Source of the DNA: Bacteroidia bacterium
GTDB taxonomy: Bacteria > Bacteroidota > Bacteroidia > NS11-12g > UBA9320
DNA: 64,000 nucleotides
Assembly: GCA_017640445.1 (NCBI GenBank)
Contig: JAEPQQ010000002.1
Location: 52,834-116,833 of the forward strand
Reading direction: 5' to 3'
Shown here piece after piece: positions 1 to 8,959 of the stretch. Each line of letters opens with the position of its first letter. The stretch's first letter is position 1. Both the position numbers and the translations under genes were made by a program. The notes beneath the pieces are model-generated. The model saw nothing but the letters and a program-made list of their open reading frames with translations, had not been told where the DNA came from and searched no databases.

Positions 1-37
1 ACGTCGCCCTTGGTAGCATGTCTAAAAACAAACCAAA

Positions 38-766
38 TCAGTCACTAAAAACAAAAAAGCCAAATCCTCCTGGGTCACGAACAATAATATTGTCGACATC
101 CCCATTTGGGTTAAAGTGGGTAATCTCTTCTGTAATCGGAATATTCAGTTGTCGCAGGTTGTCAATAATTTCCACGTTCTTGGTCCCGTTGAAATAACTT
201 AATGAAGGATTGAAGAACAAATGGGGGCAGGCTCCAGGCTTCATAAGGCTAAGCACCGTGCCTTCTTCATTGCTTGTTACCACAAACCCTTGCTCGACGG
301 AACCCATAACTATGTTGGAGAACCCAAGAATGTCAAAGAGGTTCAAGGATTTTTGAATATCGGTCGATTCAAGGCTAATACCTGCATAGTTGCCCAGGGC
401 CGAGTAAGAAACCTCGGTTACTTCATGTGCTGGCCCTTCAGAGTTCATTAAGTAAATCCATGCGCCGCTAAAGTCACTTAAAATATAACCACCCGAAGTT
501 TTGGTTACCGCGGTTAATTCCTTTAGTTTGTCAACGGTATCCCCCCAATCATCTGAAAACATTTTTATTCCGGCTCGTGCAAATCGGTCTGGATTGACTT
601 CCATCAACACTTTTCCATCGGTCAGTAGATGAGGGTTTGAATTGGTAATGGGTTTAAATCCTAAATCGGAATAGAAGCTTAAACTCGCTTCCAAGTCTGG
701 TGTTGGTGTTTGTACTATGGTCTTCATTTCGGTGGCTTTTAAAGCACTTGGTCGAAAGTACGACAT
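38..766 (-). CDS. VOC/glyoxalase-like family protein
   Basis: 242 aa ORF with two VOC-like halves (MKTIVQTPTPDLEASLSFYSDLGFKPI...; GISLESTDIQKSLNLFDILGFSN...; DPGGFGFFVF). Confidence 0.8.
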   Translation of the reverse strand: MSYFRPSALKATEMKTIVQTPTPDLEASLSFYSDLGFKPITNSNPHLLTDGKVLMEVNPDRFARAGIKMFSDDWGDTVDKLKELTAVTKTSGGYILSDFSGAWIYLMNSEGPAHEVTEVSYSALGNYAGISLESTDIQKSLNLFDILGFSNIVMGSVEQGFVVTSNEEGTVLSLMKPGACPHLFFNPSLSYFNGTKNVEIIDNLRQLNIPITEEITHFNPNGDVDNIIVRDPGGFGFFVFSD

Positions 767-779
767 ACGGAAATGATGA

Positions 780-800
780 ACAAACCGTTGTTCGGTTTGT
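780..800. promoter_or_regulatory. Candidate operator: inverted repeat ACAAACCG-TTGTT-CGGTTTGT upstream of the VOC gene
   Basis: Perfect 8-bp inverted repeat just upstream of the minus-strand start at 766. Confidence 0.45.
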
Positions 801-838
801 GACTATTGTATAATAGAACCGCTGAAAACGTACATTCC

Positions 839-2182
839 TTATTCGTTTATTAAGGTAATAATACCCGATCGTTTATTTACAGATCCAGATCTTGACTCTA
901 CAGCTTTGAGTATATAGTAATACGTTCCATCCGGGCATGATTCTCCAATGTTGTCTACTTTCCCATTCCAAGATTTATCATAGGGTAATGTGTAATGGGT
1001 GACTTTTTCTCCCCAGCGGTTGAAGATTTCAACGTCAATCTCATCATAGCCGTTGAACACAATTTCCCATTGGTCATTGGTTCCATCTCTTCCAGGGGTG
1101 AAAACATTGAATAATTCTAAGATTACCTTACAAGTATCATGATCAACGAGAATGGTATCTGACACATGATAAGGAAGACTGACATAGCACGTGTCGTCAT
1201 ATTCCAACCGAACTTGATACTCTCCAACAGCACCATTAGGCACGTTGTAACTAGAGCCCGTTTCTCCAACTAAAGCAATTTGATCCTTGTACCATTGTAT
1301 TGCATTGGGCTTGTCCTTGAATTGGGTGTTTAGCTCAATGTCCTCTTGGCATGAATGCCTGGAACTTGTAATCCACGCCCCTTTCGAAAAGGCAGATTCA
1401 GTGTTGAGTGTTAGCTCATCTAAATAGTAATAGTTTCTACCACCTGAGTTTGGGTTGTTTGTCGCACTCGTTCTATCCAAAACTGACCTACAACTGGGAC
1501 CAATGACCAATGTGTTAATATTGGTGGAGGGTGTGAAATTCAGTGTTACATGTTGCCATTTGTTCTTACTCAAAGTGACATTTGCACTGTCGAGGCCAAC
1601 CCAACCTTTACCCTTGGTGGGGCAACCAAAGAATGGGTCACTTACCCCGAAGGGTAAGTTAGCGCAGGTTGTGGAGCCAAAAGCAGCAATTGAGGTGATT
1701 GAATCCCCACTGCCATGATACAAGTAAAGCTGAAGCTGGTAGTTTTCTCCAGCCTTAAGAGGCTCATTCAAACAAGTCCCAACGTATTCCTTGTAGACCA
1801 TTACACCTATGGAGTCCCAGTCCATATCATGGTAACCGACATATCCGTTTCCAACCAGAAAGGGAGGCTTTGACATATTTGGATTGTTGGTATAACCACA
1901 AACATTAAAATAGTCAGAAGTTGCAGAAGAAGCCCTTATCCAACCCTTAGCGCAACTCGTTTGACTATAACCTATTGGGCAACAAAGTGTATCGTCAAAA
2001 GAGGAGTTGAAAATTAAAGAATGTATTGGCTCTTGTTTACATTGGCACTCTATGGAATCCTTTAGATCTATCAAACCATCGCCGTCATCATCCATGCCAT
2101 TGTTGCATATTTCTTGTGCTGTGCAGACATTTTGCATCAGAACAAGAACGGTGATGGTCAATATCCGAACAGGGTTCAACAT
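839..2182 (-). CDS. Secreted protein with gliding-motility-associated/T9SS type B C-terminal domain
   Basis: Signal peptide; CNNGMDDDGDGLIDLKD; C-terminal FNVFTPGRDGTNDQWEI...VEIFNRWGEKV...WNGKV...DGTYYYIL. Confidence 0.85.
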   Translation of the reverse strand: MLNPVRILTITVLVLMQNVCTAQEICNNGMDDDGDGLIDLKDSIECQCKQEPIHSLIFNSSFDDTLCCPIGYSQTSCAKGWIRASSATSDYFNVCGYTNNPNMSKPPFLVGNGYVGYHDMDWDSIGVMVYKEYVGTCLNEPLKAGENYQLQLYLYHGSGDSITSIAAFGSTTCANLPFGVSDPFFGCPTKGKGWVGLDSANVTLSKNKWQHVTLNFTPSTNINTLVIGPSCRSVLDRTSATNNPNSGGRNYYYLDELTLNTESAFSKGAWITSSRHSCQEDIELNTQFKDKPNAIQWYKDQIALVGETGSSYNVPNGAVGEYQVRLEYDDTCYVSLPYHVSDTILVDHDTCKVILELFNVFTPGRDGTNDQWEIVFNGYDEIDVEIFNRWGEKVTHYTLPYDKSWNGKVDNIGESCPDGTYYYILKAVESRSGSVNKRSGIITLINE

Positions 2183-2474
2183 GTTTATTTAAAGTTGGCT
2201 TTAACAAAAATATCCAGAGTGTTCTGACCATGTTCTGTGTAGCTGTAATACTTGAGTCAGAATGATGTTGCACTAATTTGAGATTAGCCGGTTTTGGTTA
2301 ACAAAAACGGCAGGTTCAAAATGAAGTTACTCGAAAGTCTAAATAGGGATGCAGGTCTTCTTAATGAAAGAGAACTGGAATAAAAGAGTTTACAGGAATT
2401 AACGAGACAGAACGGAGATTCATACCGTAGATCCAAGCTCGGATATTTGCAACCTATTATCTCTGCAGGACAGT

Positions 2475-4535
2475 CTATCTTAAATCTACAGTTCCATTGA
2501 GAGTCTCTTCCTCTCCTGAAGTAGTCTCATAAGTGATTATCCAGAAATAAGTTGCGTGAGGAAGTAGTTTGCCGTTGAATGTTCCATCCCATCCGGTATT
2601 GAGGTTCACGGATTCGTAAACCCGTTCACCCCATCGATTGAAAATTGAGATAGATGTGTTTTGGACCTGATCTATTTCAATCGGTAAAAAGAGGTCATTA
2701 GAACCATCGTTATTTGGAGTAAAAACATTGGGCATGCTAAGAATGGATTTACAGTTGGTCACGGAGATGGTAACCTCTCTGGTATGGCTGCCACATACAT
2801 TACTGTCCGTGAGGACATAAGTGCCAGGTTGACTTATGGATATGGTATCAGTAGTTTCATTTGTGGACCAAACGAGACTGCTATAATGGCCAAGTTGTAA
2901 GGGATATAGTTTAATGCTATTCGTGCCATCATTGGAGCATATCGAGGTGTCTGACCGTAATTCGAAATTTGGTGGGCGGAGATGAGTGATAAAAACGGAA
3001 TCCGTATGCGAGCCACAATCATTTGTGGCTGTGAATTTATAATTAGCCAAAGAAGGCTGCGTTATTATGGTATCGGTTGATATACCTGAAGCCCACCAGG
3101 TGTTTTCTATAAACTGGCCGTCTTTCGGATATAATTGCAGCTTGTGAGCTTCGCACAAAACTGTATCCTCCCTTAGTGTAAAATGTGGGAGAGAGACGAT
3201 GTTCACGCTACGTTCAATGGTGTCATTTCCCGATGGCATATAGAGGATAAGCTTTACAGGATAAGTTCCAGGTGATGAAAATGTGTATTTTGGGTTTTCT
3301 GATCGTGAAAAAAGTTCAGTACTAAAATTATCACCGAAGAACCATTTCAACGAGTCATACTTTAAACTTGTTGGGATGGTAGCAGAAAACTCTGTACTAT
3401 CACCAGTGCATTTATTTAATGCTGTTATGCCCCGTGAAAATATGGATTGAACAAAGCCAGGGAGTCCATGTTTGGTCACTCCTCCTTGAAGGTGGAAATC
3501 CTCAAACGTATACTGACAGGCAATACCTAAACGATCTGGTTTGTGGATCACGTCTAAAGCGGGTCTGTCATGTCGGGAAATGTAAATCTTCAAGTCAGGC
3601 CCCAGTTGCAAACTACCAAAATTCCAACCGATGCCATTTTTATGTATCAGTGTCTTCGAATTTAGAATACTACTTTTTTCAAAACGCACAAGCGAATATT
3701 GGGTAATACCATAGCGTTCATTGCGATACAGTATTTGGGAGTTTGGTGAAAATTCATAAGCATAGTTCAGTTTAAATTTGTTGGTAAAGGTTATTGCATC
3801 GGTAAAAATTCCAGTTGTATTGTCGAACTTGTACAAGGTCCAATAACTATTGCATCCTGTAACGGCACACTTTCCATCCGGAGAGAATTTCATGATCCAT
3901 CGCCCTGGCTCAGATTCAAGAAACGCATCAGGTCCTATCTTGGTTTCAATGGGTTTTTGTAATCCGCCGGATGTTAAAAGGTAAGCCAGCAGTCCTTTAC
4001 CTGGAGCTCTGTATAACACCCAGATATCTTGATCGTTAGAGTGTTTTACAGCAGTGACACCCTCATGCGATGAAGGAGTTACTAGCACTCGATTTTTGTC
4101 TGTGACATCACCGTTCCCATTGTCAAGAGACATGTCAATAATGGAGTAGTGATAACCTTTACTTTTGCCGGACGAACCATCAACCGTGAATACATAATAA
4201 ATCTGAAGACTTCCTGGTAAGCGTACAATTATGGCGCTTTGAGCTGAAGAATTATGGCCGGATAGGCCAAAACCATTGGGCATCTCTTTGTGGTTCTTAT
4301 TCCAAACAGTTTCACCATTGGTATAAAAAAGAAGCTGTCCATTTTTATCCGCAATAGATGCACATCCTTCAAGAGTATTCATCTTGCCATTGGTAAGTGC
4401 CGTAGGAGGGGAGGTGTTAAAATCGATACCTGCTTTATTGCCAAAATGCCAAATGTTAGCTTCTTTTTGTGCGAAGCACAGAACAGCTGTTAAGAACAAT
4501 ATGGTTAGAATAATACTCCTCAAAAAAACCAACAT
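2475..4535 (-). CDS. Secreted beta-propeller-like/PKD protein with gliding-motility-type C-terminal domain
   Basis: ANIWHFGNKAGIDF, LLFYTNGETVWN, PKD-like FGDNFSTELFSRSENPKYTFSSPGTYPV, C-terminal MPNVFTPNNDGSNDLFLP...FNRWGERVYES. Confidence 0.85.
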   Translation of the reverse strand: MLVFLRSIILTILFLTAVLCFAQKEANIWHFGNKAGIDFNTSPPTALTNGKMNTLEGCASIADKNGQLLFYTNGETVWNKNHKEMPNGFGLSGHNSSAQSAIIVRLPGSLQIYYVFTVDGSSGKSKGYHYSIIDMSLDNGNGDVTDKNRVLVTPSSHEGVTAVKHSNDQDIWVLYRAPGKGLLAYLLTSGGLQKPIETKIGPDAFLESEPGRWIMKFSPDGKCAVTGCNSYWTLYKFDNTTGIFTDAITFTNKFKLNYAYEFSPNSQILYRNERYGITQYSLVRFEKSSILNSKTLIHKNGIGWNFGSLQLGPDLKIYISRHDRPALDVIHKPDRLGIACQYTFEDFHLQGGVTKHGLPGFVQSIFSRGITALNKCTGDSTEFSATIPTSLKYDSLKWFFGDNFSTELFSRSENPKYTFSSPGTYPVKLILYMPSGNDTIERSVNIVSLPHFTLREDTVLCEAHKLQLYPKDGQFIENTWWASGISTDTIITQPSLANYKFTATNDCGSHTDSVFITHLRPPNFELRSDTSICSNDGTNSIKLYPLQLGHYSSLVWSTNETTDTISISQPGTYVLTDSNVCGSHTREVTISVTNCKSILSMPNVFTPNNDGSNDLFLPIEIDQVQNTSISIFNRWGERVYESVNLNTGWDGTFNGKLLPHATYFWIITYETTSGEEETLNGTVDLR

Positions 4536-4910
4536 GAGTTTAATCTATTGAAAGTCAAAACTAAAATAGGTTCCAGCGATTGCAACAGATGCCTTGGAAA
4601 CGCGAAATGACGTTAGAGGGACCGTAATCTGTTCGAAATTAGAAACTTCCTGACTTTTCACACTGTCGATTACCCCCAAAATAATGGGTTTAAGTAGAGT
4701 GGCAAGAAACGAACCAAGTCACATACCTTTATCAATTTTTATCCTTGCAAAGGTTTTTTAACAGTAGTAACTTGCAAATGATTAGAATTTAGCAAAGGAG
4801 TTTGAGGCTAGTCAGAACGCTCTTCTGATTAGAGTTACTGGAGCAATACTTATTGCTAGGTGAAATTGAAATTGCCGGGTTAAACCTAGGCGAAAATGAG
4901 GTGAAGAACT

Positions 4911-5345
4911 ATGGAGTCTTTCTTAGATAGGTCAATGGGGTACTTAAATCATGTAACCGCTCTTTTACTAAAGAGGGAGTTGCTTGAGGCGATAAAGTTG
5001 AATAAAATTGATGTAACCCCAGAACAATGGGCAGTTTTAAATAGGTTAAGTGAGCTAAATGGACTTACCCAGAAAGAAATTGCAAAAATTACGTTTAAGG
5101 ATGCGGCGAATGTGACACGGATAATTGATAAACTTCAGGAAAAAAACATGATTGAAAGGAAGGCAAAGCCTGATGATCGTAGAACTTGGAGAGTTCACAT
5201 AACTAAAGAAGGGCAGCGCGTTAGAGATCTAATCGAACCATTGGCAATAGAGGTGTTGAAAAAAGCGACTAGAGGGGTTGGTTCTGATGATATCTCTAGG
5301 TATAACGAGGTGGCTAGAAAAATAATAAACAATTTGGAGAGGTAA
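4911..5345 (+). CDS. MarR family transcriptional regulator
   Basis: Winged-helix pattern LNGLTQKEIAKITFKDAANVTRIIDKLQEKNMIERKAKPDDRRTWRVHITKEG. Confidence 0.9.
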   Translation: MESFLDRSMGYLNHVTALLLKRELLEAIKLNKIDVTPEQWAVLNRLSELNGLTQKEIAKITFKDAANVTRIIDKLQEKNMIERKAKPDDRRTWRVHITKEGQRVRDLIEPLAIEVLKKATRGVGSDDISRYNEVARKIINNLER

Positions 5346-5367
5346 AAAATTTGACCATATATTTGTC

Positions 5368-5937
5368 ATGTCAATAATTGACTCAACAATAAATAAAACA
5401 CTAAGATTAAATGATATGAATGGAAGTGGCACGACAGGCAAATACAGCAGGGGCATCGTTACAATACATTGGATGTCAGCCTTTCTGATTTTCATTTTAT
5501 TCCCACTGGGTAAATACATGTCAGGTTTAGACCCGATTGAAAAACTTGGGTTAATAAAGTTTCACGGAATACTTGGATTGATAATATTCCTACTTACAAT
5601 TGCCAGGAGTGTCCTGTTTTTTACCACAAAGAGGCCTGAGAAGTTAAATACGGGTTCTTGGTTTAATGATCTTATAGCAATGGTGATCCATCGCGCTTTT
5701 TATATCTTGCTGTTACTGATAGGAGTTTCTGGTATTGTTACCTTGGTATTGGGAGGATATCTCGATGCAATTTCCATTGAATCTACGAACCTCATTCTTC
5801 CAAGAGATGAGATAAGCCCCTTGTTAATACATAATATGCTTGCGGTTCTTCTTATTGCATTGTTAGCGGTTCACGTAGCAGGTGTAATTCGATTTAATAT
5901 CAAGCATAAGACTAATGCTATCAAACGTATGACTTAG
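5368..5937 (+). CDS. Cytochrome b561-like membrane protein
   Basis: RGIVTIHWMSAFLIFILFPLGKYM...KFHGILGLIIF...HNMLAVLLIALLAVHVAGVIRF; conserved His in TM helices. Confidence 0.85.
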   Translation: MSIIDSTINKTLRLNDMNGSGTTGKYSRGIVTIHWMSAFLIFILFPLGKYMSGLDPIEKLGLIKFHGILGLIIFLLTIARSVLFFTTKRPEKLNTGSWFNDLIAMVIHRAFYILLLLIGVSGIVTLVLGGYLDAISIESTNLILPRDEISPLLIHNMLAVLLIALLAVHVAGVIRFNIKHKTNAIKRMT

Positions 5938-5996
5938 AATTTAATTTACAGTTCCTTGAAGTCAAAAGTGCCTCGGAGCAACTTCAATTCAAAAAG

Positions 5997-6524
5997 ATGT
6001 CTAATAGCGCTACAATGAAAATAGTAAAACTGGTTGTTCAGATCTTGAGTGTAATAAGTGTCGCTTCTTTTGCAGGGGCAATGCTGATGTTGGATACTTC
6101 ATTAGTGGCATTTTGGAAACAAGTGTCCCCTGATGAATTTTTGGATTGGTTTTCAGCATACTCCTCCGGAATATCACGGACTACTGGCATATTTGTTAAG
6201 CTAAGTATGCTACTACCCCTCATTTCCTTATTAGTAAACATGCTTAATCGGCAGGCGATGATATACTGGTCACTGTCTTATATCTGTATACTTGCAATTA
6301 TGGTTATTACAGCAACATTTTTTGTTGATGCCAACGAATCTTTCGTGTCCAAGACAATAGAATTGGGTAAGGTGCCGGAAACTATAACGACCTGGGGGAG
6401 ATTGCATGCGATAAGAACGACATTAGCTTTTGTCTCTGCTTTTTTGGCATCAGTTGGACTATATAAATATGTGTCCAGTATCCAAGAAACTAGTTTGATA
6501 GATAAATTAAGGCAAGCAAATTAG
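5997..6524 (+). CDS. DUF1772-like (anthrone oxygenase-like) membrane protein
   Basis: Four-TM pattern and ...TTWGRLHAIRTTLAFVSAFLA C-terminal motif. Confidence 0.6.
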   Translation: MSNSATMKIVKLVVQILSVISVASFAGAMLMLDTSLVAFWKQVSPDEFLDWFSAYSSGISRTTGIFVKLSMLLPLISLLVNMLNRQAMIYWSLSYICILAIMVITATFFVDANESFVSKTIELGKVPETITTWGRLHAIRTTLAFVSAFLASVGLYKYVSSIQETSLIDKLRQAN

Positions 6525-6568
6525 TCAACGATTAGAGAAACAACCAATTAATTAGTACATGGTCATTT

Positions 6569-6876
6569 ATGACAGGACCCAAAACAGAAAGTATAACATT
6601 AACTGATTCGTTAGAGGACTTAAGAGAAAAACTAGAGGAATCGATGGTGTACCGACGTATTGCAGTGATGTCTTACGAAGGAGAATTGGATGTATTTCTA
6701 CCCAGTTACATAAACATATTGCCAGTGAAACTAGGTTTAAGCCGGGAAGTAATATGGTTTGGGAACCCCAGGTGACTCTCATAACAGTTCAAGAAAAGAT
6801 GAGTAAAGAATTTCGTATTGCGCCAACGGAAGGTTTAATGGCTAATTCAGCACTTTATGACGTAATCAAGGAGTAG
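6569..6876 (+). pseudogene. Frameshifted ABM (antibiotic biosynthesis monooxygenase)-like domain, paralogous to the second domain of the 7887-8717 protein
   Basis: Frame 1 ITLTDSLEDLREKLEES then a different frame CSDVLRRRIGCISTQLHKHIASETRF...APTEGLMANSALYDVIKE* aligns to VTLINSFEVPIGKLEES-(6 aa)-CRDFLENEPGYISTKLHRSI...PPTEGLIPNASLYSVIRN; 17 nt instead of 18 between the KLEES and C anchors. Confidence 0.8.
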
Positions 6877-6928
6877 TCCAACAACAATTCTATTTATTTT
6901 TTATGGGCGCTAAGGTGAAAAAGGATAA

Positions 6929-7750
6929 ATGCCTTTATTGAAAAGAATTCTGAATTACGTGATTTATGCAAATCTCGTAGTTGCAACCTCCGCCTTTGTA
7001 CTTTCGGTTGGTGTTGGTGAGGTTGTAGGCATTAGTAACTCCCTCGGATATGGGCTCTTCAGTTCTTTAAGTACGTTCTTTGTTTATAATGGCCAACGGT
7101 TATTCAAAATTAGCAGTGAATCATCAGGCCCAAGGTTGAATTGGGTGTTTAAAAATCGTAAATTTCTGTGGGTCGCAAGTATGGCTAGTGCGGTGTTGGC
7201 TTTGCTGTGTTTTGTTTGTTTGGTCAATAGAGTGAACTTGACCGTTGTTCTTATTATGTGTGTTAGTCTTGTAATTTCTATATTATATGTTATTCCATTG
7301 GGCAATAAAAGTCTTCGAGAAATTTCTTATGCCAAAACACATGCAATAGCCCTTACTTGGACTTTGGTAATTGTGGTATTCCCGTTGATTAATGAGAACG
7401 TTTGTAGTACAAAGTTGTTTTTGAGTTTTGTGCCCGCCCATTATCTATATTTTTTAGCAGTTGCAGTTGTTTTTGACATAAATGATTTAAAAGTCGATCC
7501 TTTATCTCAACGGACTATCCCTCAAATAGTCGGCACGAAATACACAAAAAAGGTTGCTTGCGCATTGTTGTTACTCTCAATGATAGGCATAACATATTAC
7601 ACGTTTTCCTCTTTGAGTTTAGGTGCTGTTTTAATACAAATTATCTTAATCGCAGGCATTTCAGATCGTCGTGGAAATATTTACTTTGACTTATACATAG
7701 ATGGTGCAGTTTCGTTGTTAGGTCTAAGTTACATTTTTTGTTCTTGGTAA
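6929..7750 (+). CDS. UbiA prenyltransferase-like membrane protein
   Basis: Multi-TM; second Asp motif DINDLKVDPLSQRTIPQIVG; N-terminal FFVYNGQRLFK in place of a canonical NDxxD. Confidence 0.6.
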   Translation: MPLLKRILNYVIYANLVVATSAFVLSVGVGEVVGISNSLGYGLFSSLSTFFVYNGQRLFKISSESSGPRLNWVFKNRKFLWVASMASAVLALLCFVCLVNRVNLTVVLIMCVSLVISILYVIPLGNKSLREISYAKTHAIALTWTLVIVVFPLINENVCSTKLFLSFVPAHYLYFLAVAVVFDINDLKVDPLSQRTIPQIVGTKYTKKVACALLLLSMIGITYYTFSSLSLGAVLIQIILIAGISDRRGNIYFDLYIDGAVSLLGLSYIFCSW

Positions 7751-7886
7751 ACCAATCCCTTAAAACCTTGGATTTAGACATATTTTTAGTAACAATAAAG
7801 TTTAAAGTGGAGTCCTGGTAGAAGTATAAAGCAGGGTGTAATCCTGTTTGAGTTCAAGGACAGTTGAATAAGATTGGTAGTTATAT

Positions 7887-8717
7887 TTGTTACAACAATT
7901 ATTGTTATGTATATTTGTTGTCATGACAACAAATGTTAAACGTGCAACAAATTTTCTGAATGGGTATTTGAGTTTCGCTACTTCTAGAATAATTGGTTTG
8001 TTATTCGTAATGATCTTCATAACAGTTACCGGATGTGCACCACAGCATCATCATGCATTCAAGCAATTCAATACGGAGAGTAGAGATGAAATAATATCAA
8101 TACAGGGTTATGTTGCAGATTCTTCAGACGCTAAGGAGTTAGGGGAAGCTTGGAATCTACTTATTGCAGAAATGAGTAAGAAACCTGGATTTGTTTCAGG
8201 GTATTTGAGTGAAGGTGTTGGTGACTCGAAGCTAGTATTAGCCCATAGTACTTGGGAAAACCTTGAGTCGCTTAGAAACGCATTTTCAGATAAAAAAATA
8301 CTTGAATTGGAATCCAAATTGCCTAAAATTCAATTTGAACACCTATTCAACGTAGGAACCTTGGCCAATTATCAAGGCAAAACTGAGGCTAAACCAATGG
8401 AACTATACATGGATACAACCAATTCACAAGGTGTAACACTCATTAACTCTTTTGAGGTTCCAATTGGAAAACTTGAAGAATCAATCAAGTACTGGGAAGC
8501 TTGTAGGGACTTTCTCGAAAATGAACCTGGATACATTTCAACAAAACTGCATAGATCCATAAAGGATAATGCGAAGTTTCAACTGGTCAATGTTGCTATT
8601 TGGGAATCACCTCAAGCATTCATGAAAGCTTCCAAAAGAATGGGTGAAGAACTTGGGGTTCCTCCTACGGAAGGTTTAATTCCAAATGCTTCTCTATATT
8701 CAGTAATTAGAAACTAA
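7887..8717 (+). CDS. Lipoprotein-like protein with two ABM (YgiN-like) domains; probable real start at 7923
   Basis: TGCAP lipobox; two repeats ...AEMSKKPGFVSGYLSEGVGD...AHSTWENLESLRNAF and CRDFLENEPGYISTKLHRSIKDNAKFQLVNVAIWESPQAFMKA. Confidence 0.7.
   Translation: MLQQLLLCIFVVMTTNVKRATNFLNGYLSFATSRIIGLLFVMIFITVTGCAPQHHHAFKQFNTESRDEIISIQGYVADSSDAKELGEAWNLLIAEMSKKPGFVSGYLSEGVGDSKLVLAHSTWENLESLRNAFSDKKILELESKLPKIQFEHLFNVGTLANYQGKTEAKPMELYMDTTNSQGVTLINSFEVPIGKLEESIKYWEACRDFLENEPGYISTKLHRSIKDNAKFQLVNVAIWESPQAFMKASKRMGEELGVPPTEGLIPNASLYSVIRN
7913..7934. promoter_or_regulatory. 22-bp perfect palindrome ATTTGTTGTCATGACAACAAAT over the ATG of the ABM gene
   Basis: Self-reverse-complementary sequence; core TTGTCATGACAA resembles TTGTCATGTCAA at the cytochrome b561 start (5363-5374). 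Confidence 0.5.
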
Positions 8718-8891
8718 AAAGGGAAGAATATAATTGTAATTTGATTATGTCTGTAGCCCTATCTCTCTATTCGGTTCCAATCATAACAGCAACTTTAATA
8801 ATCAACACTCTAAATCACAATACACCCAACATCGGATACCTACGTATCACCAAGTTGCTAATACTTTTTTCGGTTTCGTTTGGAGTAAAGA

Positions 8892-8925
8892 AAAGCCCCA
8901 ATAATGATATCATTATTGGGGCTTT
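8892..8925. terminator. Bidirectional intrinsic terminator between convergent genes
   Basis: Perfect 34-bp palindrome AAAGCCCCAATAATGATATCATTATTGGGGCTTT. Confidence 0.9.
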
Positions 8926-8959
8926 GTGGACTAAAAGTCTTTTCGCGAGAGGCGTGATA

